Source: a virus
Strand: one strand, 5' to 3'
IMG/VR virus record: IMGVR_UViG_3300020810_001156
Location: 62,001-126,000 of that record
Length of the DNA stretch: 64,000 bases
In this document: in pieces, positions 19,801-26,795 of the stretch
How positions within the stretch are numbered: position 1 is the stretch's first letter
How the letters are laid out: each line of letters begins with the position of its first letter
Made by a program: the position numbers and the translations under genes
The notes under the pieces: generated by a model
What the model was told of the DNA's origin: nothing
The model's database searches: none
The model's input: the letters and a program-made list of their open reading frames with translations, nothing else

Positions 19801-22288
19801 ATATTTAATTGATAGAATGTATGCAGGTGGTGGTGGAGAAGGTGTAAATACAATTAATGCTGGTTCACTTACTGCTGGTAGAGTTGAACCAAGAAGTATA
19901 ACTGGAGAAGCATTAAGAATATCAACATCTGGTTCATTGGATGGACAAACTCTCCCATTCTTATCTATGGGACAGCTTACTGCATCATATGATGCGCAAG
20001 GATTATTTTTCGGATTCCCATCTGGTTCAACTGTTCCAAGAATTTCTATGAGAGGACCTGATGGTAGTTTCTTTAGATATGATGGTAGTGTAGTACAAAT
20101 GAGTTCGGATATTATTGGTGGGGCAATTGAAGGTTCGGATATTGTTGGAGGTACAATCAGCGTACCAGCTACTGGAGTAAGTGCATCATTTAGTGTAAAT
20201 GCTCAGGGAGCATTATCAGCTTCCGATGCAAACATTCAGGGTATTATCAATGCTAATTCTGGTAGAATTGGTTCTTGGGTAATTGATGAAGATACTCAGG
20301 CATTAAGAGATGATAACTCTGAAATCGTATTTGAACCTAATATTCCTGAAATACAATTATTTGATAGTGCAGCTGCTAAGAAAGTAATTATTTCTCCATC
20401 GGATACCTTAACTGGTACGGGTGGAACTACAACTACTGTAGAATGGATAACAGCAGCACCAGACCCCAGTGATGTTAGATACGCTGGTACTGGAAATTCA
20501 AGCGGTATAATATCACAAGCATCCAGTGCTACAACAACACTTGTTCAATTTGGTAGTTACATATCTGGTGGATTAAGTGATTCTGATGATGAGGGAACAG
20601 ATGATGGATTGTTTGGTGTAACTGCTGGTGATTTAGAAGTAACGATAAATGTACCAGAAATGTATTTGATGAAACCAGAAGGTAGTTCGGTATCACATAC
20701 TACATCTTATCCAAATTATAATCCAACTTATAATTCTCAACTACATGGAGGAAGTTCTTTTCCGAAATATGCCTATGCATATCTTTATTTAGAATGTGTA
20801 GATACCGATACCTCTAATAGTGTTTTGGGTAGAACATTAATAGCAGCCGTTAATTCAAGAAGTGATTATACTGCTGGTAATTATTACGTTGGTGATGTTA
20901 ATGACGGTGGTGGTGGGGGAACATCTTTCCCAGGTATAAGTTCAGTAACTGGTGATACTGAAATTACATTAGCATCTGGAAGAAAAATGAGAGCAGACCA
21001 GATATTTAGTGGTGAACCTTTAAAAGTTTGGAGTTGGAACGATAAAATAGATGGTGTAGATGAAATAAATAAATTTGATTCATTTAAATTAGAAAAAGTA
21101 AAAAAACGAAAAGTAGATAAAGTTTATAAAGTAGTTGTTGGTGATAAGGAAGTGAGAGTTTCCGATACTCATGGGTTTTGGTTAGATAATAATGAAGAAG
21201 TAACCGCAGTTGATATTATACCAAATGAAACTAAAGTTTACATAGTAGATGGTGATACTATAAAACTACAAACAGTTGATTCAGTTGAAGAGATTGAAAC
21301 TGATGAGTGGGTATATACATTTGAAGTACCGGGTGTTCATAATTACATATCAAATGATATTTTATCACACAACCCATCAACTTGGACTTATACATCTGCT
21401 ACTACTGTAAGTGGATATGTTGGTTCTCAATCAGCAATAAGCAATCAAACTAAAACAATTAATATATCTCGAGCGGCAACTAATGCAGCATTCAGATATT
21501 CTATACGTTTAGCAGCTGCTTCAGGTAGAGCTATTAATGTAGATTCATCTGGTAACAGTTTAAATAGTTACAAAACACATACTGTTAGGTATGATGCTCT
21601 AAGAGCAGCAGGTCCAATACCAGCTGGATATTTGGGTAGAGCGGGTGGATATCAACCTGATTTATTATTAGATACTAATGTTAGTTTTGCGTTAGCATCT
21701 AACTTTGTTGAAATTAAAGCAGGTGGTATTCAGGTTGTATCAGACCCAGATACATTTGTTAAAATACCTAGACAAGCTACTGGGGGTGGAACAATTTTAG
21801 AAGCAAAAGGTGGAGAATCTATTTTCGAAGCTACGGGAACTGGAATTGGCCAGACTGCAATGACTGTAAAAGGTAATCTTATGCCAGAAAATGGTGATGA
21901 TTTTGATTTCGGTAGTGCTTCGGATATGTGGAAAAATATTTACGGCCATAACCTCAATGGTGTAGATATTGAAAACTTAGCTGTATCATTAGATGATGGT
22001 CCCGGTGCAACTACCACAGATACTAACTCAGTTAATGATAACTATGATAGTTATGTAAAATTGCCTGGTGGTGTTATCTTACAATGGGGACATATTTATG
22101 ATACATCATCACCAAGATATGTTGCATTCCCTACCCAATTCCCAAATGTTATTCATTCGGTAGTTTGTTCTACAAATAGAAATTCTGGTGGTAGTAACGG
22201 GTATAATCATGTTTACAACTACGATAGAAATGGTGTAGAATTAATTTTAGATGGTAATTATGGATTTTGGATTGCAATCGGACATTAA
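13880..22288 (+). CDS. Giant tail fibre / adhesin with embedded Hint domain
   Basis: A 2802-residue protein beginning MARIKKYSPEQN. Most of it is Ser/Thr/Asn-rich beta structure: at least three Ig-like repeats between residues about 950 and 1350 (recurring PxTVxL strands and PGTF turns), and stretches with ITGVQDGAS and FVITRVQDGKG, as in fibre shaft domains. Residues 2355-2498 are a Hint domain, described separately. The C-terminus reads as a fibre tip: a GSASDMWKNIYG trimerisation-type motif (about 2680) and a terminal LPGGVILQWG ... FPTQFPN ... GFWIAIGH block like the Gp53-like tail fibre receptor-binding domain. A late promoter precedes it and a tail-fibre chaperone-like gene follows 11 bases later. 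It is probably the main host-recognition fibre and a candidate substrate for the downstream glycosyltransferases. The N-terminal attachment partner is unknown. Confidence 0.75.
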   Translation: MARIKKYSPEQNLSSFQTLIVDENPNSDYFRITEFKDTFTGGKNGFLIEGSEYLKESTEIKIEILDVNGEPIYYEPGNGIPEYYEGISKLIAVYIYEDTPIGLGKITILGELKEYDDNGVKRQIPSDWRGAYNVKWERTFQINKNLSNEDRVRFYRRPKVGIDEIVKPIFNKTPQTITQTGQVDGLPLIPTENTQLSNFSLPTSYRLKITDDTYWTGSAVGQQIEFSGLNYSPTITDIVNKDEVLVSPPYSESDLVKPFSSQNYSVSFPYVEGAVDLATALTGSFAKINITNMKTFVGDAARVKVFRKSVSQLTDYEFVQEIQLESNELLRDLESVESTETFYGNLSQNYINNYWLTSSNDLVTTFNQDFLYNSVELDNGASTPQYFYTSQSLGITNGVEYNLSFNVRKRTNISADDYLKVYLSGSFGNTTVAQTITNIGSSNELLQKTLVNENIIADNISGSQLYFEVKGNDWLINNISLRAAEETSFSPDEITFIQSVPKTLAEETFDFRFEFYDINNNYIPVLVEETKTFTGGNLNLFTKELILTPNQLYFAFDSASAPANPLPPLNIFIDVEKRVITGSVTFTSGAYDEFGNLLSSSQYNGGVFPGLLTDRDKDIVKLNVSDYTGSRDDITVQYIEYTGEVEGVTDSFVITRVQDGKGGVNFEIRPYRGTIIKNKDDKELEIQAIRIDGINEIILKDNLPQTGFSDAKLRVLSSSIDEVTLEESGSYILLSEASSTKFIKGLNAGLTGSGEIDYNARFNRDSIDNELTVFLMDGETSQSILTSIILTDLQDGLDSGFVTFDADVFTINPRTQTQFTPQFSSVTGSFYKRGTKANPVSASIEIFPSMSINKDFVPEYWMYFVSHSKDESIEVTAYDENGFYSPHGELGSYIGLPASQSKQLLVNFTYTEPVTSASVQVDHIFTIVPEGKPGDETVLFEVNPQTVNLKSDSRGNVNDFKQSITDISLRQGSRRLIFTGSAEPGTFTIASESISSQNIEVGLLHLTSSFGTDYTASLIVSESSNFTQLSGSITYPLEIRPYFTSSVYTQSFTQNFTKILDGPPPIELNIVPQSVTLIANEVEFVGDYSNATTTITVKEGSDNLINTSSGAPGTFTLESINTTNITSNLVSLEGGISASVEFSEFEYPYVSASVTYNINVFPFSLGPGHEYSSSVFERTQNFVKSITPPNARSVELTATSEVVHFDGDGQVTSPLGAITLTAEAYNTTGSVYYGFFRDSYVWQPYSQTNTVTVGSGDATEAGETVSWEVRIRDGGSTANVVATDAITITGVQDGASNYNVQLDNPSVTLTSDVDGTTHFTGSGAVIRAVKGVTPLTHVTSYSPSDYVYDEQGVFIGNLGQYSASIESKSPYLNQTGIFAGNPATLPEIPNGGWTSPFDNPTGTIVYKVDIENGRATYFLSQSFAVTFEGATGPGVVVRGEWNANVPYLFTGTRRDAVVQEISGDTHYWATTEALINKPAYTDGSAPYTAQPTLPPGPPYEEGYEDATTGWEYLGQEDFFVAAKIAIFEESFVENTINVGKPSTDYSVNPQIAIYGGDSEPYIAIGQGTQGYGQQGIFLGVTEDGGPNGTQGTSGLFSIENDTGDRYLRWDGYDLEIAGSIQIKGGSAATTSSVDAINNATGGFINPSEYQFGPGSSPDFFELGELPATPSVPGLYLGSDNLGYHDGTDWNAFLDNNGNFYLGGEEGGSLSFQQSSGNLKVSGIVSASAGIFGGLVIDNTGVFFPSTYDVGNQYFGESVVTQSLSYIDFTDAITNQGGGSRAIIERNTSISDVGDNAYKQMTRTADPFGSGSAVMTAFGLVTTTNLVTGSASGSFFGSDNAHFKVTPNLYALNSSYEIDFWWTGSFNLDAGGANASNLVWQAGTNQIITSDSSWEDAIGSPYIPDEWFHGSLDSGADPRMSAYIHAYDVPVLGIGNIVDLYIPIVQYLNSTTLRSTEDNNYGSDIELHNAGSVTLYLIDRMYAGGGGEGVNTINAGSLTAGRVEPRSITGEALRISTSGSLDGQTLPFLSMGQLTASYDAQGLFFGFPSGSTVPRISMRGPDGSFFRYDGSVVQMSSDIIGGAIEGSDIVGGTISVPATGVSASFSVNAQGALSASDANIQGIINANSGRIGSWVIDEDTQALRDDNSEIVFEPNIPEIQLFDSAAAKKVIISPSDTLTGTGGTTTTVEWITAAPDPSDVRYAGTGNSSGIISQASSATTTLVQFGSYISGGLSDSDDEGTDDGLFGVTAGDLEVTINVPEMYLMKPEGSSVSHTTSYPNYNPTYNSQLHGGSSFPKYAYAYLYLECVDTDTSNSVLGRTLIAAVNSRSDYTAGNYYVGDVNDGGGGGTSFPGISSVTGDTEITLASGRKMRADQIFSGEPLKVWSWNDKIDGVDEINKFDSFKLEKVKKRKVDKVYKVVVGDKEVRVSDTHGFWLDNNEEVTAVDIIPNETKVYIVDGDTIKLQTVDSVEEIETDEWVYTFEVPGVHNYISNDILSHNPSTWTYTSATTVSGYVGSQSAISNQTKTINISRAATNAAFRYSIRLAAASGRAINVDSSGNSLNSYKTHTVRYDALRAAGPIPAGYLGRAGGYQPDLLLDTNVSFALASNFVEIKAGGIQVVSDPDTFVKIPRQATGGGTILEAKGGESIFEATGTGIGQTAMTVKGNLMPENGDDFDFGSASDMWKNIYGHNLNGVDIENLAVSLDDGPGATTTDTNSVNDNYDSYVKLPGGVILQWGHIYDTSSPRYVAFPTQFPNVIHSVVCSTNRNSGGSNGYNHVYNYDRNGVELILDGNYGFWIAIGH
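20942..21373 (+). other. Hint (intein-like / BIL) domain inside the tail fibre
   Basis: Residues 2355-2498 (144 residues) of the fibre. The N-terminal block reads SVTGDTEITLASGRKM, matching the intein/Hint start C-x-T-G-D-T-x-[VI]-x-L except that Cys1 is Ser. A central VSDTHGFWL matches the block-B histidine strand. The C-terminal block reads HNYISNDILSHN and ends in the His-Asn pair needed for Asn cyclisation. The next residue is Pro, not Cys, Ser or Thr. No homing endonuclease is inserted. A Gly-rich linker (NDGGGGGTSF) precedes it. Protein splicing by the normal pathway is not expected; C-terminal cleavage at Asn2498 is conceivable. Confidence 0.85.
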
Positions 22289-22299
22289 AAAAATAAATT

Positions 22300-22689
22300 A
22301 TGAGTGATATACGATACTTTGGACATTATGATGAAAATGGGGATTATAAAGCATTTTTCCCAACGGATATACATCCCGATACAGGTTCTATGGACACTCC
22401 CAACATAGAGTTAACAAAAGAACAATGGATTGAGGCAAGGCAAACTAGATGTAGAGTAATCGATGGTATTCACACAGTTGTACCATTAACTACCGAAGAA
22501 CAAAACGAAAGAGATTTACAAAATATTAGAAGAGAAAGAAATGAACTTTTGGATAAATCGGATTGGGTTGTACTTCCTCATTCTCCTATTACTGGTTCTA
22601 AATTAGATGATTGGTTACAATATCGACAATATTTAAGAGATGTAACTTCTCAAACTCCTCCATATACTTTACCAACTCAACCGGAATAA
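22300..22689 (+). CDS. Tail fibre assembly chaperone-like protein
   Basis: A 129-residue protein. The C-terminal half contains RRERNELLDKSDWVVLPHSP, followed by LDDWLQYRQYLRDV: this R-x-x-R-x-x-L-L-x-x-[ST]-D-W ... W-x-x-Y-R-x-x-L-R-D pattern is that of phage tail assembly chaperones (Phage_tail_APC type), small proteins encoded just after tail fibre genes that help the fibre trimerise. The N-terminal half (YFGHYDENGDYKAFFPTDIH) is a short beta region of the kind found at the fibre-contacting end. It starts 11 bases after the fibre gene with no promoter between, so the two are co-expressed. A structural role in the mature fibre is also possible. Confidence 0.7.
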   Translation: MSDIRYFGHYDENGDYKAFFPTDIHPDTGSMDTPNIELTKEQWIEARQTRCRVIDGIHTVVPLTTEEQNERDLQNIRRERNELLDKSDWVVLPHSPITGSKLDDWLQYRQYLRDVTSQTPPYTLPTQPE

Positions 22690-22711
22690 TTTTTCGTTAA
22701 ATATAATTCAT

Positions 22712-22724
22712 ATATACTTATATA
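22712..22724 (+). promoter_or_regulatory. Putative late promoter element
   Basis: ATATACTTATATA, 14 bases before the ATG at 22739. An AAAGG ribosome site lies between. Of the same TACTTATATA subgroup as the fibre gene promoter. Confidence 0.5.
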
Positions 22725-22738
22725 TAAATAAAGGTAAC

Positions 22739-23011
22739 ATGCAAAACAAAACAGAACAATTGGATTTAAATTTAGTTGCTAAACTAAAAAAAATTCAAGA
22801 AGAACAAAATAATATAGTAATTTCATTAGGACAAATCACAGTACAAAAAAGACAATTATCAAAAAGTATTGAAGATTTGGAAAATAGGGAATTAACATTA
22901 GGTGAAAGTTTGGATAAATCAATTGAAATTCTAAATAAAGAATTAGCTGAAATTGATGGAAAATATCCAAATGGACAAATTGATTTAGAAAAAGGTACAA
23001 TTACTTACTAA
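22739..23011 (+). CDS. Small coiled-coil protein, copy A
   Basis: A 90-residue, highly charged helical protein: residues 10-70 have heptad-like Leu/Ile spacing (LVAKLKKIQEEQNNIVISLG, then LSKSIEDLENRELTLG). It ends in a short beta segment, KYPNGQIDLEKGTITY. The gene at 27591 has the same layout and ends its coiled coil with EYPRGQINLKEGTLTY, so the two are paralogues; both have their own late promoter. Together they bracket the glycosylation cassette. The function is unknown; small coiled-coil virion or assembly proteins are possible. Confidence 0.65.
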   Translation: MQNKTEQLDLNLVAKLKKIQEEQNNIVISLGQITVQKRQLSKSIEDLENRELTLGESLDKSIEILNKELAEIDGKYPNGQIDLEKGTITY

Positions 23012-23015
23012 AATA

Positions 23016-23047
23016 TTTGGTAATTCAAATATTTTTTAGTATATTTG
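23016..23047 (+). promoter_or_regulatory. Host-type (Bacteroidetes sigma-A) promoter of the glycosylation cassette
   Basis: TTTG at 23016-23019, exactly 20 bp, TATATTTG at 23040-23047. It is 36 bases before the ATG at 23084. An inverted repeat AGTGTAT / ATACACT (23054-23060 and 23063-23069) lies just past the expected transcription start and could be an operator or an RNA hairpin. Confidence 0.8.
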
Positions 23048-23083
23048 TATTGAAGTGTATCTATACACTAAAAAGTTTCGTTT

Positions 23084-25267
23084 ATGCCTAAAAAGAAAAA
23101 ACTGTTATACATTGCACCCCATCTTTCTACTGGGGGCATGCCACAATATCTTCTCAAACAAATCCAAACATTTGTAAATGATTTTGAAATAGTTGTTGTT
23201 GAATATAATGACCATAGTGGTGGTGTATTTGTAGTTCAAAAAAATCAAATAAATGATTTAGTGAAACTATACTCTTTATATGAAAATAAAAAAGAGTTAT
23301 TAGAGATTATAGATTCCGAAAATCCTGATATAATTCATTTTCACGAAATACCACATCATTTTGTAGATACATCTTTATTAGATATTATTTTTGATAATGA
23401 AAAAAGAAATTATAATATTGTAGTAACCACACATGGTTCACTAACAAATCCAGACGAAATAAGATATCATCCAGATAGATATGTTTTGGTATCTGAGTGG
23501 AGTAGAAGAAAATTTGAACATTTAGGTATTGAAACTGATATTTGGGATTACCCAATTGAAGATTTTAAGTATGATAAAAAATCTGCAAAAAAAGAATTAG
23601 GATTTGAATCCGATTGGAAGCATGTAGTGATGATTGGTTTATTTACTGAGGGTAAAAATCAAGGTGAAATATTTGGGGTAGCTAGACAAATGGAAAAGTA
23701 CAAAATTAAATTTCACTTTGTTGGAAACCAAGCTATGAACTTCGAAAATTATTGGAAACCTTTAATGGATGTTAAACCCGATAATTGTATTATTTGGGGA
23801 GAACGAAATGATGTAGATAAATTTTACAAAGCATCGGATATGTTTTATTTTAGTTCTAAATTAGAATTAAATCCTTTATCGGTTAAAGAAGCATTATCAT
23901 ATGGATTACCATCTATATTCAGAAAACTACATACTTATTTGGATACATATGATGATAATCCACTGGTTACTTATATCGATGATGATTTAAATAATACTAA
24001 ACAAATTATATTAGAAAAGTTACAACCTGATTTTAATGAAGTACCTGGTTGGTTTTCATATTCTGATTTATACGATAAGGTGATTAGGGATTTGCCCGAT
24101 AATTCTAATATAGTTGAGGTTGGTAGTTGGTTAGGTAAATCTACCAATCATATGGCCAACAAAATAAAATATTCAAAAAAGAACTTTAATTTTACAACAG
24201 TTGATACGTTTAAGGGTACAATTGATGAAACTTTACATCAGAGTATTGTAAATAGTTTTGGGGGAGATGTATTTTATGAATTTATAGATAACACAATTTT
24301 ATCAAACAACTATAACAACTTTGAAATTATAAAAGATACATCCGAAAATGCGTCATCCCAATTTCAAAATAACTCATTAGATTTTGTTTTTTTGGATGCG
24401 GGCCACACATATGATGATGTGATTAAAGATATAAAATATTGGTATAAAAAAGTTAAGCCAGGTGGAATTATTGCTGGTGATGATTATGTTAAGGAATTTA
24501 TGGGAGTAGTTGATGCTGTGAGAGAATCGTTTTATTATCAGTTTGAACAAATAAACAAATTTCAATGGGCTAGAAGAAAACCTCGTATTCAAATCAAACA
24601 CCTAATGACTAGGCCAAATGATTTAAGAGAAATGGTATCACAAGCTTCACTTAAACAATTGGAAAGGTATGGAATGGTTTATGAACCAATTGTAAATAAA
24701 CCTTATACTGATTTTGCACCAAAGGAATTTTGTAGAAGGCCTGAACATCTAAGTAAAGATAACAAACCGGGTGAGTTATATCCTGGTGCTGGTTTGGGTT
24801 GGATAACTGGGGGGCATTATGGGTGCTATATGGCTCATAGAGGTGCTTTGGAAACAATGGATAATGATAACTTTGATTATACTCTTATCTTCGAAGCTGA
24901 TGCATTTATTTATACTGGTTTAGAGGAGTTTGTAGATATTGTACATAAAGCTTGTTTCATATCAGAAAGAGATGATGTTACCTACATATCTTTCGCTGAT
25001 AATCCATCTAGAAGTAAAGAAAAAATAGATGAGTTGTTTTCCAAAACGGCACATAATCAAGATTTAGCACATGCTTATTTAATACCAAATCGTAAAAAAC
25101 AATGGTGGTTAGATAGAATCAAAGATTGTAAGTGGGATGTTGCTGATTTGTGGTATAACCACGTATTCTACGAACATCCAGAAAAAAGATATACAACCAA
25201 TAAAGTATATTCAAAGCAAGCAGAAGGATACTCTTTATTAGATTTAAAAAATAAAACTTGGTTATAA
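23084..25267 (+). CDS. Three-domain glycosyltransferase-methyltransferase-glycosyltransferase
   Basis: A 727-residue protein. Residues 1-320 look like a GT4-type (GT-B fold) glycosyltransferase: the N-terminal IAPHLSTGGMPQYL, the central VVMIGLFTEGKNQGE and the SSKLELNPLSVKEALSYGLP donor-site segment with its E-x7-E-like pattern. Residues about 335-490 are a class I SAM methyltransferase of the Methyltransf_24 type: IVEVGSWLGKST (about 343), FVFLDAGHTYDDV (about 434) and KPGGIIAGDDY. Residues about 515-727 resemble a GT25-type LPS glycosyltransferase: GGHYGCYMAHRGALE (about 577) and LIFEADAF (about 601, acidic site EAD rather than the usual EDD). It is first in a tight operon under a host-type promoter. 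The protein may build and methylate a short glycan. Acceptor and donors are unknown. Confidence 0.75.
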   Translation: MPKKKKLLYIAPHLSTGGMPQYLLKQIQTFVNDFEIVVVEYNDHSGGVFVVQKNQINDLVKLYSLYENKKELLEIIDSENPDIIHFHEIPHHFVDTSLLDIIFDNEKRNYNIVVTTHGSLTNPDEIRYHPDRYVLVSEWSRRKFEHLGIETDIWDYPIEDFKYDKKSAKKELGFESDWKHVVMIGLFTEGKNQGEIFGVARQMEKYKIKFHFVGNQAMNFENYWKPLMDVKPDNCIIWGERNDVDKFYKASDMFYFSSKLELNPLSVKEALSYGLPSIFRKLHTYLDTYDDNPLVTYIDDDLNNTKQIILEKLQPDFNEVPGWFSYSDLYDKVIRDLPDNSNIVEVGSWLGKSTNHMANKIKYSKKNFNFTTVDTFKGTIDETLHQSIVNSFGGDVFYEFIDNTILSNNYNNFEIIKDTSENASSQFQNNSLDFVFLDAGHTYDDVIKDIKYWYKKVKPGGIIAGDDYVKEFMGVVDAVRESFYYQFEQINKFQWARRKPRIQIKHLMTRPNDLREMVSQASLKQLERYGMVYEPIVNKPYTDFAPKEFCRRPEHLSKDNKPGELYPGAGLGWITGGHYGCYMAHRGALETMDNDNFDYTLIFEADAFIYTGLEEFVDIVHKACFISERDDVTYISFADNPSRSKEKIDELFSKTAHNQDLAHAYLIPNRKKQWWLDRIKDCKWDVADLWYNHVFYEHPEKRYTTNKVYSKQAEGYSLLDLKNKTWL

Positions 25268-26409
25268 TGATTTACGATAATTTAATAAAATTAGAGGACA
25301 ATATTAGAGAAGTTAGAAATACTTTTATTTTTAATTTTGTTAGAGGTGCTTATATCGAAGTAAAGGGTTCCCAACCAAAAAACTATAAAGTACAATTTAT
25401 AGACCCAAAAACAAATTATATTCATTTCCAAACAGATATCTCAAATGGGCAGTGGGCAAAATGTAGTATTGAATTTTTTGTTAATTGGAATGTTAAAATT
25501 TGGGAAGGTGATATTTTGGTAGAAGATTATCAATATAATGCTGAAAATAAAAGAGTTTATATAGCATTGGATTCGAAGGCATTGGGTGATACTTTGGCTT
25601 GGGTTCCATATGTTGAGGAGTTTGGTAAACTACATAATTGTAAAATGATAACTTCCACATTTCACAATCATATGTTTGAAAAGCAATACCCAAACATAGA
25701 ATTTGTTGAACCGGGTACAAATGTACATAATTTATATGCTATGTATTCATTAGGGTTATTTTATAATGAAGATAATACATACAAAATGTTAAAACATCCA
25801 TCTAATTTTTTAAATGAACCAATGCAGAAAATGGCAACTGATATATTGGGTATGGATTTTAAGGAAGTTAAACCAAAATTAGTGGATAAACAAATTAAAA
25901 AAGATAATAAACTAATCACTATTGCAATTCATGGAACCGCACAAACAAAGTATTGGAATAATCCAAATGGTTGGCAAGATGTTGTAGATTGGTTAAATGA
26001 TAAAGGATACAAAGTAAAATTATTATCCAGAGAAAACGATGGATATATGGGTAACGAGCATCCTAACGGAATCATTAAACACCCAGAAGGAACATTAGAA
26101 TCAGTTATGGATGAGATGAGAAAATCTAAAGCCTTTATTGGTATTGGTAGTGGATTGAGTTGGTTAAGTTGGGCATTGGGAACTAAGACTGTATTGATTA
26201 GTGGATTCTCATACGATTGGGCAGAAATGGAAGATTGTATTAGAATTGGAACACCTGAAGGAAAATGTAGTGGTTGTTTCAATAGATTGAGATTAGATGC
26301 TGGTGATTGGAATTGGTGTCCTGACCACAAAGAAACTAAAAGACAGTTTGAGTGTACTAAATCCATTACATCAGAAATGGTAATCAAAGAATTGGAAAAG
26401 TTTTTATGA
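25267..26409 (+). CDS. Autotransporter-type O-heptosyltransferase (TibC/BAHT-like, GT9-related)
   Basis: A 380-residue protein starting at the ATG overlapping the upstream stop (TAATG); an in-frame TTG at 25258 is disfavoured. The N-terminal region is a beta domain (NTFIFNFVRGAYIEVKG). The GT-B part has YIALDSKALGDTLAWVPYVE, then TIAIHGTAQTKYWNNP and the donor-binding GIGSGLSWLSWALG. The C-terminus carries four Cys (CSGC, WNWC, FEC) placed like the iron-finger of TibC-type bacterial autotransporter heptosyltransferases, which transfer heptose from ADP-heptose to Ser residues of beta-helical surface proteins. The next two genes look like ADP-heptose synthesis enzymes, which supports this donor. 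The acceptor in the phage is not known; the Ser-rich giant fibres are candidates. Confidence 0.8.
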   Translation: MIYDNLIKLEDNIREVRNTFIFNFVRGAYIEVKGSQPKNYKVQFIDPKTNYIHFQTDISNGQWAKCSIEFFVNWNVKIWEGDILVEDYQYNAENKRVYIALDSKALGDTLAWVPYVEEFGKLHNCKMITSTFHNHMFEKQYPNIEFVEPGTNVHNLYAMYSLGLFYNEDNTYKMLKHPSNFLNEPMQKMATDILGMDFKEVKPKLVDKQIKKDNKLITIAIHGTAQTKYWNNPNGWQDVVDWLNDKGYKVKLLSRENDGYMGNEHPNGIIKHPEGTLESVMDEMRKSKAFIGIGSGLSWLSWALGTKTVLISGFSYDWAEMEDCIRIGTPEGKCSGCFNRLRLDAGDWNWCPDHKETKRQFECTKSITSEMVIKELEKFL

Positions 26410-26795
26410 AAAAAGTTTGGATAAATGGATGTTTTGATGTTTTACATCATGCTCATTTTAAAATGATTGAATTTGCATCTACTTTTGGTGATTTATTAGT
26501 AATTGGTATTGATTCTGATAAACGAGTAAAAGAGTTAAAAGGAGAAGATAGACCTTTTCATACGCAAGAAGAGAGAAAGTATAACTTAGAAAGAATTAAA
26601 GGAGTAAAAAAAGTAATAATATTTGATTCATCTCATGCATTGGAAGAAATGATAAAATCATATGAACCTGATGTATTTGTAATTGGTTCTGATTATAAAA
26701 ATAAACCAATAGTTGGTGAACAATATGCAAAATCAATTGTTTACTTTAATCGAATGGAAAATTTTAGTACTACAAAGATATTAAGTAATGGGTAG
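26406..26795 (+). CDS. ADP-heptose synthase adenylyltransferase domain (HldE-C/RfaE2-like)
   Basis: A 129-residue nucleotidyltransferase. NGCFDVLHHAHFKMIEFA (residues 7-24) is the family start; the usual HxGH is HHAH here, with Ala for Gly. Later EDRPFHTQEERKYNLERIKG and VIGSDYKNKPIVGEQY match heptose-1-phosphate adenylyltransferases, and FSTTKIL supplies the C-terminal STT motif. It would join heptose-1-phosphate and ATP to give ADP-heptose. Related glycerol-3-phosphate cytidylyltransferases are the main alternative, but the adjacent kinase favours HldE-like. It overlaps the heptosyltransferase by four bases and the kinase by eight. In enterobacteria this domain is fused to the kinase; here the two are separate and in reverse order. 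Confidence 0.8.
   Translation: MKKVWINGCFDVLHHAHFKMIEFASTFGDLLVIGIDSDKRVKELKGEDRPFHTQEERKYNLERIKGVKKVIIFDSSHALEEMIKSYEPDVFVIGSDYKNKPIVGEQYAKSIVYFNRMENFSTTKILSNG

Noticed and set aside
20942-21373. Complete splicing intein with homing endonuclease
   Set aside because: Only 144 residues, no LAGLIDADG or HNH motif, Ser at position 1 and Pro after the last Asn.
13880-22288. Diversity-generating retroelement target at the fibre tip
   Set aside because: No reverse transcriptase gene or template repeat was seen in the window, and the tip has no obvious AAY-rich variable cassette copied elsewhere.
25258-25266. TTG start extending the heptosyltransferase
   Set aside because: The ATG at 25267 overlaps the upstream stop as TAATG, the normal coupling seen across the window; similar TTG extensions at 8068, 34714 and 38160 were rejected for the same kind of reason.
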